Shown here piece after piece: positions 8,261 through 15,898 of a DNA stretch of 64,000 nt. The number at the start of each line of letters is the position of its first letter. The stretch's first letter is position 1. The stretch spans positions 62,001 through 126,000 of the forward strand of contig NZ_JAJAYI010000070.1 of assembly GCF_026786305.1 (NCBI RefSeq), read 5' to 3'. The stretch comes from Cryobacterium sp. (lineage in GTDB: Bacteria; Actinomycetota; Actinomycetes; Actinomycetales; Microbacteriaceae). The notes beneath the pieces are model-generated. The model had not been told where the DNA came from, searched no databases, and saw only the letters and a program-made list of their open reading frames with translations. The position numbers and the translations under genes are program-made.

Positions 8261-9532
8261 TCAGGCGCCGGTGAACACGAGCACGAGCAGCACGACGTTG
8301 AGCGCGACCAGGGCCAGCGCGCAGATGACGCCCGCGGCGGTCGTGAACCACCGGTTGGTGAAGGTGCCGAGCAGGCCACGCTGGGCGGTGAGCCAGACCA
8401 GCGGAATCAGCGCGAACGGAATGCCGAACGACAGCACCACTTGGCTGAGCACGAGGGCCTGGGTCGGGTCGAATCCCACGCCGAGAATGAACAGTGCCGG
8501 AATCAGCGTGACCAGTCGGCGCAGCAGCAACGGAATGCGCACGTGCAACAGGCCGTGCATGATCTCGGCCCCGGCATACGCACCGACCGAGGTCGAGGCG
8601 AGGCCCGAGGCGAGCAGCCCAATGGCGAACGTTGTTGCGATCGCCAGTCCGAGCGTGTCCTTGAGCGCCGCGTAGGCACCCTGTAGGGTGTCGGTTCCGT
8701 CCACACCCTGCAAAGCGGATGCCGCGAGTAGCAGAATTGCCAGGTTCACCGTGCCGGCAATCGCCATGGCAATGGTGACGTCCCACTTCGTGGCCCAGAG
8801 CAGTCGGCGGGTGGCGACCACGCCCTGCCATTCCGGAAAGCGATCGCGGGTGAGCGAAGAATGCGCATAAATGGCGTGCGGCATGATCGTGGCCCCGAGA
8901 ATCGAGGCGGCGAGGAGCACCGAGTTGGAGCCCTCGAACCGCGGCACCATTCCGGCGAGCACCCCGCCGGCCTCGGGCGGTGCGAAGAACACGCCGGCGG
9001 TGAATCCAACGGTGATGATGAGCATGAGGGCGATGATGACGCGTTCGAAAATGCGCGGTCCCCGGCGCGAATGCACCATGAGCACGATCATCGAGATGGT
9101 TCCGGTGATCACGCCGCCCCAGATGAGCGGAAGGTTGAACAAGAGGTTGAGGGCGACCGCCCCGCCGATGATCTCGGCGAGGTCGGTGGCCATCGCGACC
9201 AGTTCGGCCTGGATCCAATACAGCCGCCGGGCCGTGGGGCGTTTCATGCGCACCCCGAGAATCTCGGGCAGGCTCGCCCCGGTGACGATGCCGAGCTTGG
9301 CCGAGAGGTATTGGATGAGCCAGGCCATGACGTTCCCGGCCACGACCACCCAGACCAGCAGGTATCCATAGCGGGCGCCGGCGGTCATGTTGCTCGCGAC
9401 ATTACCGGGGTCGAGGTAGGCGACCCCGGCGACGAGTGCCGGCCCGAGCAGCCAGAGCAGCCGGCTGGAGGCGACCGTGGTGGGAGCCTGCGAGAGCACG
9501 CGGTCGTGGACCGGGGCATCCGTTTTAGTCAT
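8261..9532 (-). CDS. mntH: Nramp family Mn2+/Fe2+ transporter
   Basis: The 423-residue, roughly 11-helix membrane protein uses proton symport to import divalent metal. The TM1 metal motif DPGN is at 41-44, and the TM6 MPH motif lies in ATIMPHAIYAHSSL at about residue 220. Both are needed for Mn/Fe selectivity in the family. The start is ATG 9532, which follows a minus-strand TAGGGT by 6 nt without a Shine-Dalgarno. A 19-bp palindrome covers that hexamer. It is cotranscribed with the downstream repressor and divergent from the TrmH gene. Confidence 0.93.
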   Translation of the reverse strand: MTKTDAPVHDRVLSQAPTTVASSRLLWLLGPALVAGVAYLDPGNVASNMTAGARYGYLLVWVVVAGNVMAWLIQYLSAKLGIVTGASLPEILGVRMKRPTARRLYWIQAELVAMATDLAEIIGGAVALNLLFNLPLIWGGVITGTISMIVLMVHSRRGPRIFERVIIALMLIITVGFTAGVFFAPPEAGGVLAGMVPRFEGSNSVLLAASILGATIMPHAIYAHSSLTRDRFPEWQGVVATRRLLWATKWDVTIAMAIAGTVNLAILLLAASALQGVDGTDTLQGAYAALKDTLGLAIATTFAIGLLASGLASTSVGAYAGAEIMHGLLHVRIPLLLRRLVTLIPALFILGVGFDPTQALVLSQVVLSFGIPFALIPLVWLTAQRGLLGTFTNRWFTTAAGVICALALVALNVVLLVLVFTGA

Positions 9533-9570
9533 ACCGAAACCCTAGCCAGAATTTAGGGGGACCGAAACCC
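9533..9570. promoter_or_regulatory. mntH/trmH divergent promoter region with probable MntR operator
   Basis: The inverted repeat CCCTA-N9-TAGGG (9540-9558) overlaps the mntH hexamer TAGGGT (9544-9539, minus strand). The 10-mer ACCGAAACCC is directly repeated at 9533-9542 and 9561-9570. Nineteen bp is the size of DtxR-family operators, though the arms do not match the classical TTAGG consensus. Confidence 0.5.
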
Positions 9571-9594
9571 CAATTTCGACCGCAAATTGCAGGA

Positions 9595-9600
9595 TACGGT
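9595..9600 (+). promoter_or_regulatory. -10 hexamer of the TrmH-family gene
   Basis: TACGGT is 6 nt before the GTG at 9607. Confidence 0.5.
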
Positions 9601-9606
9601 TAGGTA

Positions 9607-10248
9607 GTGACAGATCCAGCGCCAGCAGTAGATAACTCCACACCCGAGCGCTCGACCTACGGCGTCGGTCCGTGGCCGGGGGAGTGGCCGGGCGAGGACC
9701 GCTACGACGCTGACCTGCTCGAGCACGGCGACACCCGCAACGTGATCGACCGCTACCGCTACTGGAACATGGCCGCGATCGTGGCTGACCTGGACGAGCA
9801 TCGACATCCGTTTCACGTGGCCATTGAGAACTGGCAGCACGACATGAATATCGGCTCGATCGTGCGCAGCGCCAACGCGTTCGGTGCCGACACCGTGCAC
9901 ATCATCGGCCGCCGACGGTGGAACAAGCGCGGCGCCATGGTCACCGACCGCTACCAGCACGTGCTGCACCACAACAATGTCGCCGCTTTCGTCGACTGGT
10001 GTGCCAATGAGTCGCTGCCCGTGATCGCGATCGATAACGTGCCGGGCAGCGTTATTATCGAAACCTTCAGCTTTCCGGAACGCTGCGTGCTTCTGTTCGG
10101 CCAGGAAGGCCCTGGATTGTCGGAGGAGGCCATTGCCGCCGCGGATTCCATCGTCGAAATCAGCCAGTTCGGTTCGACCCGGTCGATCAACGCCTCGGCC
10201 GCCGCGGCCGTGACCATGCATTCCTGGGTGGTCCAGCACCGGTTCTGA
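9607..10248 (+). CDS. TrmH/SpoU family RNA 2'-O-methyltransferase
   Basis: The 213-residue SPOUT methyltransferase has motif 1 at 81-93 (NIGSIVRSANAFG, with the catalytic-type Asn and Arg87), motif 2 at 164-171 (FGQEGPGL) and motif 3 at 186-203 (SQFGSTRSINASAAAAVT). These bind S-adenosylmethionine in the trefoil knot. The family methylates ribose in tRNA or rRNA; which RNA is not evident. The first 50 residues are a family-specific extension. The start is GTG 9607, with no ribosome site and a hexamer 6 nt upstream. Confidence 0.88.
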   Translation: MTDPAPAVDNSTPERSTYGVGPWPGEWPGEDRYDADLLEHGDTRNVIDRYRYWNMAAIVADLDEHRHPFHVAIENWQHDMNIGSIVRSANAFGADTVHIIGRRRWNKRGAMVTDRYQHVLHHNNVAAFVDWCANESLPVIAIDNVPGSVIIETFSFPERCVLLFGQEGPGLSEEAIAAADSIVEISQFGSTRSINASAAAAVTMHSWVVQHRF

Positions 10249-10253
10249 CTTTT

Positions 10254-10305
10254 TTACGGTTTGAGCGCTCCTTCACGAATCTTTTCTGCATTCGGTTACG
10301 GTTTG
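10254..10305. repeat. 10-bp direct repeat upstream of the NTF2-like gene
   Basis: TTACGGTTTG occurs at 10254-10263 and 10296-10305, 42 bp apart, in the 73-bp gap before ATG 10322. The spacing equals four helical turns, so both copies face the same side of the DNA; a regulator site is possible. Confidence 0.45.
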
Positions 10306-10309
10306 GGGC

Positions 10310-10315
10310 TAGCGT
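10310..10315 (+). promoter_or_regulatory. -10 hexamer of the NTF2-like gene
   Basis: TAGCGT is 6 nt before ATG 10322. Confidence 0.45.
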
Positions 10316-10321
10316 GACGGT

Positions 10322-10690
10322 ATGACTGCGATCACTGACGATCTTCCGGCCCGGCTCCTGCACGAGGAAAACGCCGGATGGCAGGCCATCCTGAGCGGCC
10401 ACGGCGGCGCGTACTATCAGCGCGAAATGACCGACGACGGCCTGATGATCGTGCCCGGTGCGGTCATCACCCGCGATCAGGTCACCGCCTACTTTGACCA
10501 GGCGGCTCCGTGGGAGAGCTACGGCATTCACGAGCCCGCCATCATTCGCCTCGGCGAACATGCCGGCGTTGTCGTCTACCGGGCGATCGCCCGGCGCGGA
10601 GAGGTCGTGGCCGAGCTCAACATGTCGACGACGTACCTGTTCGTCAACGGTGGGTGGCGAGTCGCGGCCCGGCAGCAAAGCCCAGCCTGA
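10322..10690 (+). CDS. NTF2-like (SnoaL/DUF4440 type) small protein
   Basis: The 122-residue protein has the single-domain alpha+beta layout of the NTF2-like superfamily. An N-terminal helix LLHEENAGWQAILSGHG is followed by repeated strands (GLMIVPGAV, GVVVYRAIARR, AELNMSTTYLFVNGGWRVAARQ, the last two read as adjacent strands). Such proteins are ligand-binding or act as small enzymes; no activity can be assigned. The ATG follows TAGCGT (10310-10315) by 6 nt, so it may be leaderless. The next gene begins 66 bp downstream in the same direction. Confidence 0.75.
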   Translation: MTAITDDLPARLLHEENAGWQAILSGHGGAYYQREMTDDGLMIVPGAVITRDQVTAYFDQAAPWESYGIHEPAIIRLGEHAGVVVYRAIARRGEVVAELNMSTTYLFVNGGWRVAARQQSPA

Positions 10691-10745
10691 TTGGCCCCGT
10701 TTCGGGCTTCGGGCCCGGCGCTCGGGGCGACCGACCCGGGCTTGG

Positions 10746-10751
10746 TAGGAT
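10746..10751 (+). promoter_or_regulatory. -10 hexamer of the DUF3151 gene
   Basis: TAGGAT is 5 nt before GTG 10757. The same bases include AGGA, so a leadered reading with a weak Shine-Dalgarno is the alternative. Confidence 0.4.
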
Positions 10752-10756
10752 TGAGT

Positions 10757-11242
10757 GTGACCGGCGAAAATTTGATTTCAGAGCCCGAGACCCTTCTTCC
10801 CGCGGAACCGGAGGTGCTCGAGGCCCTGCGCCGAACCGTGAGGAGCGAGATCGCCGGCGTCGTGCGGGTGCATCCGACCTCATCGCTCGCCTGGGCCGAA
10901 CTGGCAGATGCCACCCACGCCGAGGGTCGCATCCTCGAGTCGTACGCCTACGCCCGGGTCGGGTATCACCGCGGACTCGACGCCCTGCGCAAGGCCGGCT
11001 GGAGTGGCCACGGCCCCATTCCGTGGCACCACGAACCCAACCGCGGTGTGCTCCGCGCCCTGTTCGCACTGCGCCGCAGTGCCGAAGAGATCGGCGAGCC
11101 CGACGAAGTCTCCCGCCTCACGGCTTTTCTGACGGATGCCGATGCGAGCGCCATGTCGATTATCGCCACCCTGCACACCGGCAGCCCGGGTTTCGACCCA
11201 GCACCGCCCACCGAAGCCTTTGTTATTCGAGGAGAAGACTAA
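10757..11242 (+). CDS. DUF3151 family protein
   Basis: From GTG 10757 the protein has 161 residues. It matches the actinobacterial DUF3151 pattern: an early LLPAEPE segment, then HPTSSLAWAELAD, ESYAYARVGYHRGLDALR and a C-terminal helical part. The AYARVGYHRGLD region is the most recognisable. The function is unknown; the family is mostly restricted to Actinobacteria. A longer frame opens at 10691, but its extra residues are low-complexity and lack a ribosome site. The stop directly abuts purA, suggesting cotranscription. Confidence 0.8.
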   Translation: MTGENLISEPETLLPAEPEVLEALRRTVRSEIAGVVRVHPTSSLAWAELADATHAEGRILESYAYARVGYHRGLDALRKAGWSGHGPIPWHHEPNRGVLRALFALRRSAEEIGEPDEVSRLTAFLTDADASAMSIIATLHTGSPGFDPAPPTEAFVIRGED

Positions 11243-12529
11243 ATGCCCGCGATCGTACTCATCGGAGCCCAGTGGGGCGACGAGGGCAAGGGTAAGGCCA
11301 CGGACCTGCTCGGCAGTCGGGTTGACTACGTCGTCAAGTTCAATGGCGGCAACAACGCCGGACACACCGTCGTCGTCGGCGACGAGAAATATGCGCTGCA
11401 CCTGCTGCCGTCGGGCATTCTGAGCCCCGGGGTCACCCCGGTCATCGCCAACGGCGTCGTCGTCGACGTCGAGGTGCTCTTTGAAGAGATCGATGCCCTC
11501 TCCGAGCGTGGAGTCGACGTCTCCCGGCTCAAGGTCAGCCTCAACGCGCACGTCATCACCGCGTACCACCGCACCCTCGACAAGGTCACCGAGCGTTTTC
11601 TCGGTAAGCGCCAGATCGGCACCACCGGGCGCGGCATCGGCCCGGCCTACGCCGACAAGATCAACCGTGTCGGCATCCGCGTGCAAGACCTGTTCGACGA
11701 GAACATTCTGCGCCAGAAGGTTGAGGGAGCCCTCGACCAGAAGAACCACATGCTGGTCAAGGTGTACAACCGCCGTGCCATCGAGGCCGAGGAGATCGTC
11801 ACCGAGCTGCTCGGTTACGCCGAACGCCTGCGCCCGATGGTCACCGACACCGCGTTGCTGCTGCACCAGGCGCTGGACGCCGGCAAGACCGTGCTGTTCG
11901 AGGGCGGCCAGGCCACCATGCTCGACGTCGACCACGGCACCTACCCCTTCGTTACCTCATCGAACGCCACCTCGGGCGGCGCGGTGACCGGTTCCGGTAT
12001 TGCCCCGAACCGCATCGACCGTGTCATCGGTGTGGTCAAGGCGTACACGACGCGCGTCGGCAGCGGCCCGTTCCCCACCGAACTCTTTGACGAGTCAGGT
12101 GAATACCTGCGTGCCAACGGCGTCGAGTTCGGCACGACCACGGGGCGCCCGCGCCGCTGCGGCTGGTACGACGCTCCGATCGCCCGCTACACCGCGCGCA
12201 TCAACGGCGTCACCGACTTCGTGCTGACCAAGCTCGACGTGCTCACCGGTCTGGCCGAAATTCCGGTCTGCGTGGCCTACTCGGTCGACGGCGTGCGTGT
12301 CGAAGACGTGCCGGTCTCGCAGAGCGACTTTCACCACGCCGTTCCGATCTACGAAAACTTTCCCGGCTGGACCGAGGACATCACCGATGTTCGCACGTTC
12401 GAGGAGCTGCCGCACGCGGCGCAGAACTATGTGCTCGCCCTGGAGTCGATGAGCGGATCGCGCGTGTCGGCGATCGGTGTCGGCCCCGACCGCGAAGCCA
12501 TCGTGGTGCGTCACGATCTGATCGACTGA
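11243..12529 (+). CDS. purA: adenylosuccinate synthetase
   Basis: The 428-residue enzyme joins IMP and aspartate using GTP, the first committed step from IMP to AMP. The N-terminal GTP loop [11 protein letters not shown] is at 6-16. The IMP-binding [10 protein letters not shown] follows, and [12 protein letters not shown] and the C-terminal base-recognition TKLDVLTGL segment are intact. The length is standard. The start ATG directly follows the DUF3151 stop, so the two genes are likely one transcript. A short tandem repeat and a hairpin terminator follow the stop. Confidence 0.97.
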   Translation: MPAIVLIGAQWGDEGKGKATDLLGSRVDYVVKFNGGNNAGHTVVVGDEKYALHLLPSGILSPGVTPVIANGVVVDVEVLFEEIDALSERGVDVSRLKVSLNAHVITAYHRTLDKVTERFLGKRQIGTTGRGIGPAYADKINRVGIRVQDLFDENILRQKVEGALDQKNHMLVKVYNRRAIEAEEIVTELLGYAERLRPMVTDTALLLHQALDAGKTVLFEGGQATMLDVDHGTYPFVTSSNATSGGAVTGSGIAPNRIDRVIGVVKAYTTRVGSGPFPTELFDESGEYLRANGVEFGTTTGRPRRCGWYDAPIARYTARINGVTDFVLTKLDVLTGLAEIPVCVAYSVDGVRVEDVPVSQSDFHHAVPIYENFPGWTEDITDVRTFEELPHAAQNYVLALESMSGSRVSAIGVGPDREAIVVRHDLID

Positions 12530-12547
12530 TCTGATCGACTGATCTGA
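12516..12547. repeat. 13-bp tandem repeat at the purA stop
   Basis: ATCTGATCGACTG is repeated at 12516-12528 and 12529-12541, followed by a partial third copy. The first copy carries the last residues and the stop of purA, so the duplication does not change the protein. Confidence 0.75.
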
Positions 12548-12554
12548 ATCACCG

Positions 12555-12588
12555 GCCGGGCCCCCAATGTGCCCGGCTCGCACATTTT
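12555..12588 (+). terminator. purA terminator
   Basis: GCCGGGC (12555-12561) pairs with GCCCGGC (12571-12577) over a 9-nt loop, and TTTT follows at 12585-12588. Confidence 0.65.
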
Positions 12589-12626
12589 GTGAACAATTCC
12601 TCACTTTGACCTGTCACACTAATCGA

Positions 12627-13442
12627 GTGAGCGCCGTAAGACCCCATTCCCTGACCCTGACCGGTCGTTTTGTGCAGTTACAACCGCTCGGTAGTGCGGT
12701 GCTGCCCGACCTTGCGCGCGCCATCGCACACCCCGACGTGTTCGCAGCCGGCTACGGCGGCGGCCCGGCCGCACTGCACCGTGATGTTGACGGCTTCATC
12801 AAGTGGGCGCACGACTACTTTCAGTGGGAAGGCCTGCCCTATGTGGTGCGCCTGCTCGGCGGCCCAAACGACGGCGATGTCGTCGGCACGACCACGCTCG
12901 GCGACATCGATGTCGTCAACGAGTCGATCCACCTCGGCTGGACCGCGTACGATCCGCGCGTCTGGGGCACCGCCGTCAACGCCGAAACCAAACTGCTCGT
13001 ACTCGGCACCGCCTTCGAGAACGGCTTCGGCCGGGTCAAAATTCAAGCGGATGCCATCAACACGCGTTCCCGCGCCACCATCCTCGGCATCGGCGCCACC
13101 TTCGAGGGCATCCTGCGCCGTGATCGTCCGCGCGCCGACGGCACCTGGCGGGACAGCGCCGTTTACTCGATCCTCGCCGACGAGTGGCCGGCCGTGCGCG
13201 CCGGGCTGCGGGCCCGCCTCGACGCATTCGAGGAGCGCTTCGTGACGTACCGGAGCCTGCGCCCGACGAGCCCGAGCGGTACCATCGTGGGTGGCGGCCC
13301 TCAGGGTGGCGGCCCTCAGGGTGATCGCCGTCCGTCCTCCGGGAGCGCGCCCCGGGCCCCGGGCGCCACGGGTACCACCGGAGCGGCGCCGGGCTCCGCA
13401 ACGGACGCGGAGCGCAACGCCGGGGCCGACACCTCGCAGTAG
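12627..13442 (+). CDS. GNAT family N-acetyltransferase
   Basis: From GTG 12627 the protein has 271 residues. The first 210 follow the RimJ/RimL-like GNAT fold: LTGRFVQLQPL at the start, the GTTTLGDIDVVNESIHLGWT strand pair, the acetyl-CoA region around VNAETKLLVLGTAFENGFGR, then IQADAINTRSRATILGIGAT. The last 60 residues are a disordered Gly/Ser/Pro tail with a duplicated GGPQG unit, not part of the fold. CACACT (12615-12620) lies 6 nt before the start, and there is no Shine-Dalgarno. The substrate is unknown. Confidence 0.85.
   Translation: MSAVRPHSLTLTGRFVQLQPLGSAVLPDLARAIAHPDVFAAGYGGGPAALHRDVDGFIKWAHDYFQWEGLPYVVRLLGGPNDGDVVGTTTLGDIDVVNESIHLGWTAYDPRVWGTAVNAETKLLVLGTAFENGFGRVKIQADAINTRSRATILGIGATFEGILRRDRPRADGTWRDSAVYSILADEWPAVRAGLRARLDAFEERFVTYRSLRPTSPSGTIVGGGPQGGGPQGDRRPSSGSAPRAPGATGTTGAAPGSATDAERNAGADTSQ
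13291..13320. repeat. 15-bp in-frame tandem duplication in the GNAT tail
   Basis: GTGGCGGCCCTCAGG is repeated exactly at 13291-13305 and 13306-13320 and encodes two copies of a Gly-Gly-Pro-Gln-Gly stretch. It preserves frame and probably varies between strains. Confidence 0.8.
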
Positions 13443-13511
13443 GCGCCGCCAGGCATCTCGGCGCTTTCAGGCGTTGCGCTCCCGTGGGCCCGCACTCGGC
13501 AACGCCGCCTA

Positions 13512-13517
13512 TAGGCT
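13512..13517 (+). promoter_or_regulatory. -10 hexamer of the EamA gene
   Basis: TAGGCT (within TATAGGCT) is 6 nt before GTG 13524. Confidence 0.5.
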
Positions 13518-13523
13518 CGGAAC

Positions 13524-14483
13524 GTGCCCCCTACGCCTGCCGCCGGCAAGACCCTCGTCACCGTGCAATTTCTTGGGATGGGGCTGATCTGGGGCTCCAG
13601 CTTTCTGTTCATGAAGATCGCCCTCGATGGCGTCAGCTTCGGCCAGATCGCCTGGTCGCGGCTCGTGCTCGGCGGCCTGACCCTGGGGCTGATCGTGCTG
13701 ATGAATCGTCCGCGCATCAACAACGGGCCAGTGCTGCCGCAGGAGGGCGTGGTCTGGCTGCACTTCCTGGTGATTGCGATCAGCGGATGCGTCATTCCGC
13801 ACCTGCTGTTCGCTTGGGCCGAACAGTACGTCTCATCGAGTCTGGCGAGCATTTACAACGCGGTCACCCCGATCATGACAGCGTTGATGGCGACCCTCGC
13901 CTTTCGGGTCGAGACGCTCGTGCGCGCGCAGGTCGCCGGAGTCGTGCTCGGCATCGTCGGCGTCGTCGTGATCATTGGCCCCTGGCAGTATTCCTCGCTC
14001 ACCGGTGACCTGTGGGGACAGCTCGCCTGCCTCGGCGCTGCCGTCTGCTACGGCTTCACCTTCGGCTATACCCGCCGTTTTCTGAGTGGGCGGCCGATCG
14101 CAGCGTCGACGTTTGCCTTTCTCAACATCGGCATTGCGGGCGGAATCATGCTGCTGCTGACCCCGGTTCTGGCGTGGAGCCCGGTGCAGTTGACGCTGCC
14201 GATCGTGCTGGGCCTTCTCACGCTGGGCGCGCTCGGTACCGGCCTGGCCTACATTTGGAACATCAACGTGCTGCGCGCCTGGGGCCCGACCAATGCGTCC
14301 ACGGTGACCTATGTGACGCCCGTGGTCGGCGTGGTGCTCGGGGTGCTCGTGCTGAGCGAAACGTTCTCCTGGCACGAACCGGCCGGGGCGCTCCTGGTGT
14401 TGCTCGGCATTCTGCTCACGCAGAAACGGTTGCGGCTGGGCTCGTTCGGATCGCGCGGCCGGGAGACGGCGGCATCCGTTTGA
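13524..14483 (+). CDS. EamA/DMT family transporter
   Basis: The 319-residue protein has ten predicted membrane helices in two EamA repeats (about 10-145 and 160-300). The family signature GLIWGSSFLFMKIALDGVSF opens the first repeat, and APAS-like small-residue packing runs through the second. DMT exporters handle amino acids, metabolites or drugs; the substrate is not evident. The GTG start has no ribosome site. The 3' end lies 33 bp before the chorismate mutase start on the same strand. Confidence 0.88.
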   Translation: MPPTPAAGKTLVTVQFLGMGLIWGSSFLFMKIALDGVSFGQIAWSRLVLGGLTLGLIVLMNRPRINNGPVLPQEGVVWLHFLVIAISGCVIPHLLFAWAEQYVSSSLASIYNAVTPIMTALMATLAFRVETLVRAQVAGVVLGIVGVVVIIGPWQYSSLTGDLWGQLACLGAAVCYGFTFGYTRRFLSGRPIAASTFAFLNIGIAGGIMLLLTPVLAWSPVQLTLPIVLGLLTLGALGTGLAYIWNINVLRAWGPTNASTVTYVTPVVGVVLGVLVLSETFSWHEPAGALLVLLGILLTQKRLRLGSFGSRGRETAASV

Positions 14484-14504
14484 GGGCGCAACGGTCGTAT
14501 GCAT

Positions 14505-14510
14505 TATCGT
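14505..14510 (+). promoter_or_regulatory. -10 hexamer of the chorismate mutase gene
   Basis: TATCGT is 6 nt before ATG 14517, in a locally AT-rich patch. Confidence 0.5.
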
Positions 14511-14516
14511 AAAAGT

Positions 14517-14942
14517 ATGGCCGTACACGAGGAATTACCCGCCGACGCCGACGCGGCTGCGATTGAGCAACTGCACAGCATTCGCGAAAGTATCGACAAC
14601 ATTGACGCCGCGCTCATTCACCTGCTGGCCGAACGATTCAAGTTCACCCAACAGGTTGGCCGGCTCAAGGCGGCCCACGGGCTGCCGGCCGCAGACCCGG
14701 CGCGCGAACTCATGCAGATCGACCGCCTGCGCGGCCTCGCCGAAGAGGCCCACCTCGACCCGGCCTTCGCCGAGAAGTTTTTGAATTTCATCATCGCCGA
14801 GGTGATTCACCACCACGTGAAGATTGCCGGTGGCGAGGCGGCGCAGCCCCCGACGCCGGCTACTGGAGCGGCGCCGACGGGTGCCGTATCGCACCCGGTG
14901 CCCCACCCACCGACCGCGCACGCGCCCAGCGCGGCCTTGTAG
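14517..14942 (+). CDS. chorismate mutase, AroQ type
   Basis: The 141-residue protein carries the helical AroQ fold: ESIDNIDAALIHLLAERFKF (helix 1, with catalytic-region Arg and Lys), VGRLKAAHGLPAADPARE, then FLNFIIAEVIHHHVKIA. It rearranges chorismate to prephenate for Phe and Tyr synthesis. The C-terminal 35 residues are a Pro/Ala-rich tail. ATG 14517 is preferred over the in-frame ATG at 14499 because TATCGT lies 6 nt ahead of it. The short actinobacterial versions usually need DAHP synthase as a partner for full activity; none is in the window. Confidence 0.88.
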   Translation: MAVHEELPADADAAAIEQLHSIRESIDNIDAALIHLLAERFKFTQQVGRLKAAHGLPAADPARELMQIDRLRGLAEEAHLDPAFAEKFLNFIIAEVIHHHVKIAGGEAAQPPTPATGAAPTGAVSHPVPHPPTAHAPSAAL

Positions 14943-14952
14943 TCTCCACCCG

Positions 14953-15876
14953 ATGACCTGGAACCCACTCTCGCTGCCCAACCAGGCCGGCAAGACGTTC
15001 GTGGTCACCGGAGCCAACGCCGGGCTCGGCTATTTCACGAGCGAGCAACTCGCCAACACGGGCGCCCACGTCGTGCTCGCCTGCCGCAATACTGTGAAAG
15101 CGGATGCCGCGGCGGCGGCCATCCGCGCCCGCGTGGCCGGGGCATCCGTTTCTGTGTTGCAGCTCGATGTGTCCGACCTGCAGTCGGTGCGAGACGTCAG
15201 CGAGACGCTGCGCGCTTTGCCGCGCCTCGATGGGCTGATCCTCAACGCCGGAATCGTGCACCCGTCTGCGGACCGCCAGGTGAGCCTCGACGGCAACGAG
15301 CTCATCTTCGCCACGAACTTTCTCGGCCACTTCGCGCTCACTGCGGGCACCCTCATGGCGTTGCGCCGCACGCCCGGCAGCAGGGTCGTGTCACTCGGTT
15401 CGATGATCTCGCGGCTGATGGACTCGTCGCTTGAGGACCTGCAGCTCGCCACGACGTACAACGGCTGGAAGGCCTACGCGCAGTCGAAGATCGCCATGCA
15501 GGTGTTCGGTTTCGAGCTCGACCGCCGCCTGCGCGCCGCCGGTGCAGGTACCGTGCAGTCGCTCGTGGCGCACCCCGGCTATTCCATCTCCGGTCTGACC
15601 CCCACGGTGCCGGGGATCAACGATCTCACGCCCGCCAAGCGGGTCATCGACGGCCTGCAACTGCTCGTCGGCGCGCAGGGCAAGCACCACGGCGCGTGGA
15701 CGACCGTGCGTGCCGCGATCGACCCGGATGCCCACGGCGGCGACTACTTCGGCCCGCGATTCCTCACCCGCGGTGCACCAACGCTGCAGGCGGCCACTGC
15801 CACGTCGCGTGATCGCGGCGTGGCAGCAAAGCTGTGGGAACGGGCCGAGACACTCATCGAGGAACCCTTCCTCTAG
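14953..15876 (+). CDS. short-chain dehydrogenase/reductase (retinol dehydrogenase-like)
   Basis: From ATG 14953 the protein has 307 residues. The Rossmann glycine motif TGANAGLG is at about 19-26, the acidic/arginine cofactor region ACRNTVKA suggests NADP(H), and LILNAGI is the NAG motif. The catalytic Tyr and Lys are in YAQSKIAMQ, with the Ser in VSLGSM. The length and the VAHPGYSISGL segment resemble retinol dehydrogenase-type SDRs. The substrate is unknown. Frames starting further upstream only overlap the chorismate mutase gene. It converges on the amylopullulanase gene 22 bp away. Confidence 0.88.
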   Translation: MTWNPLSLPNQAGKTFVVTGANAGLGYFTSEQLANTGAHVVLACRNTVKADAAAAAIRARVAGASVSVLQLDVSDLQSVRDVSETLRALPRLDGLILNAGIVHPSADRQVSLDGNELIFATNFLGHFALTAGTLMALRRTPGSRVVSLGSMISRLMDSSLEDLQLATTYNGWKAYAQSKIAMQVFGFELDRRLRAAGAGTVQSLVAHPGYSISGLTPTVPGINDLTPAKRVIDGLQLLVGAQGKHHGAWTTVRAAIDPDAHGGDYFGPRFLTRGAPTLQAATATSRDRGVAAKLWERAETLIEEPFL

Positions 15877-15898
15877 ACCTGCTCACCACCGGGCTCGG

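Noticed and set aside
10251..10256. T-run after the TrmH gene as an intrinsic terminator
   Set aside because: No stable hairpin directly precedes the T-run.
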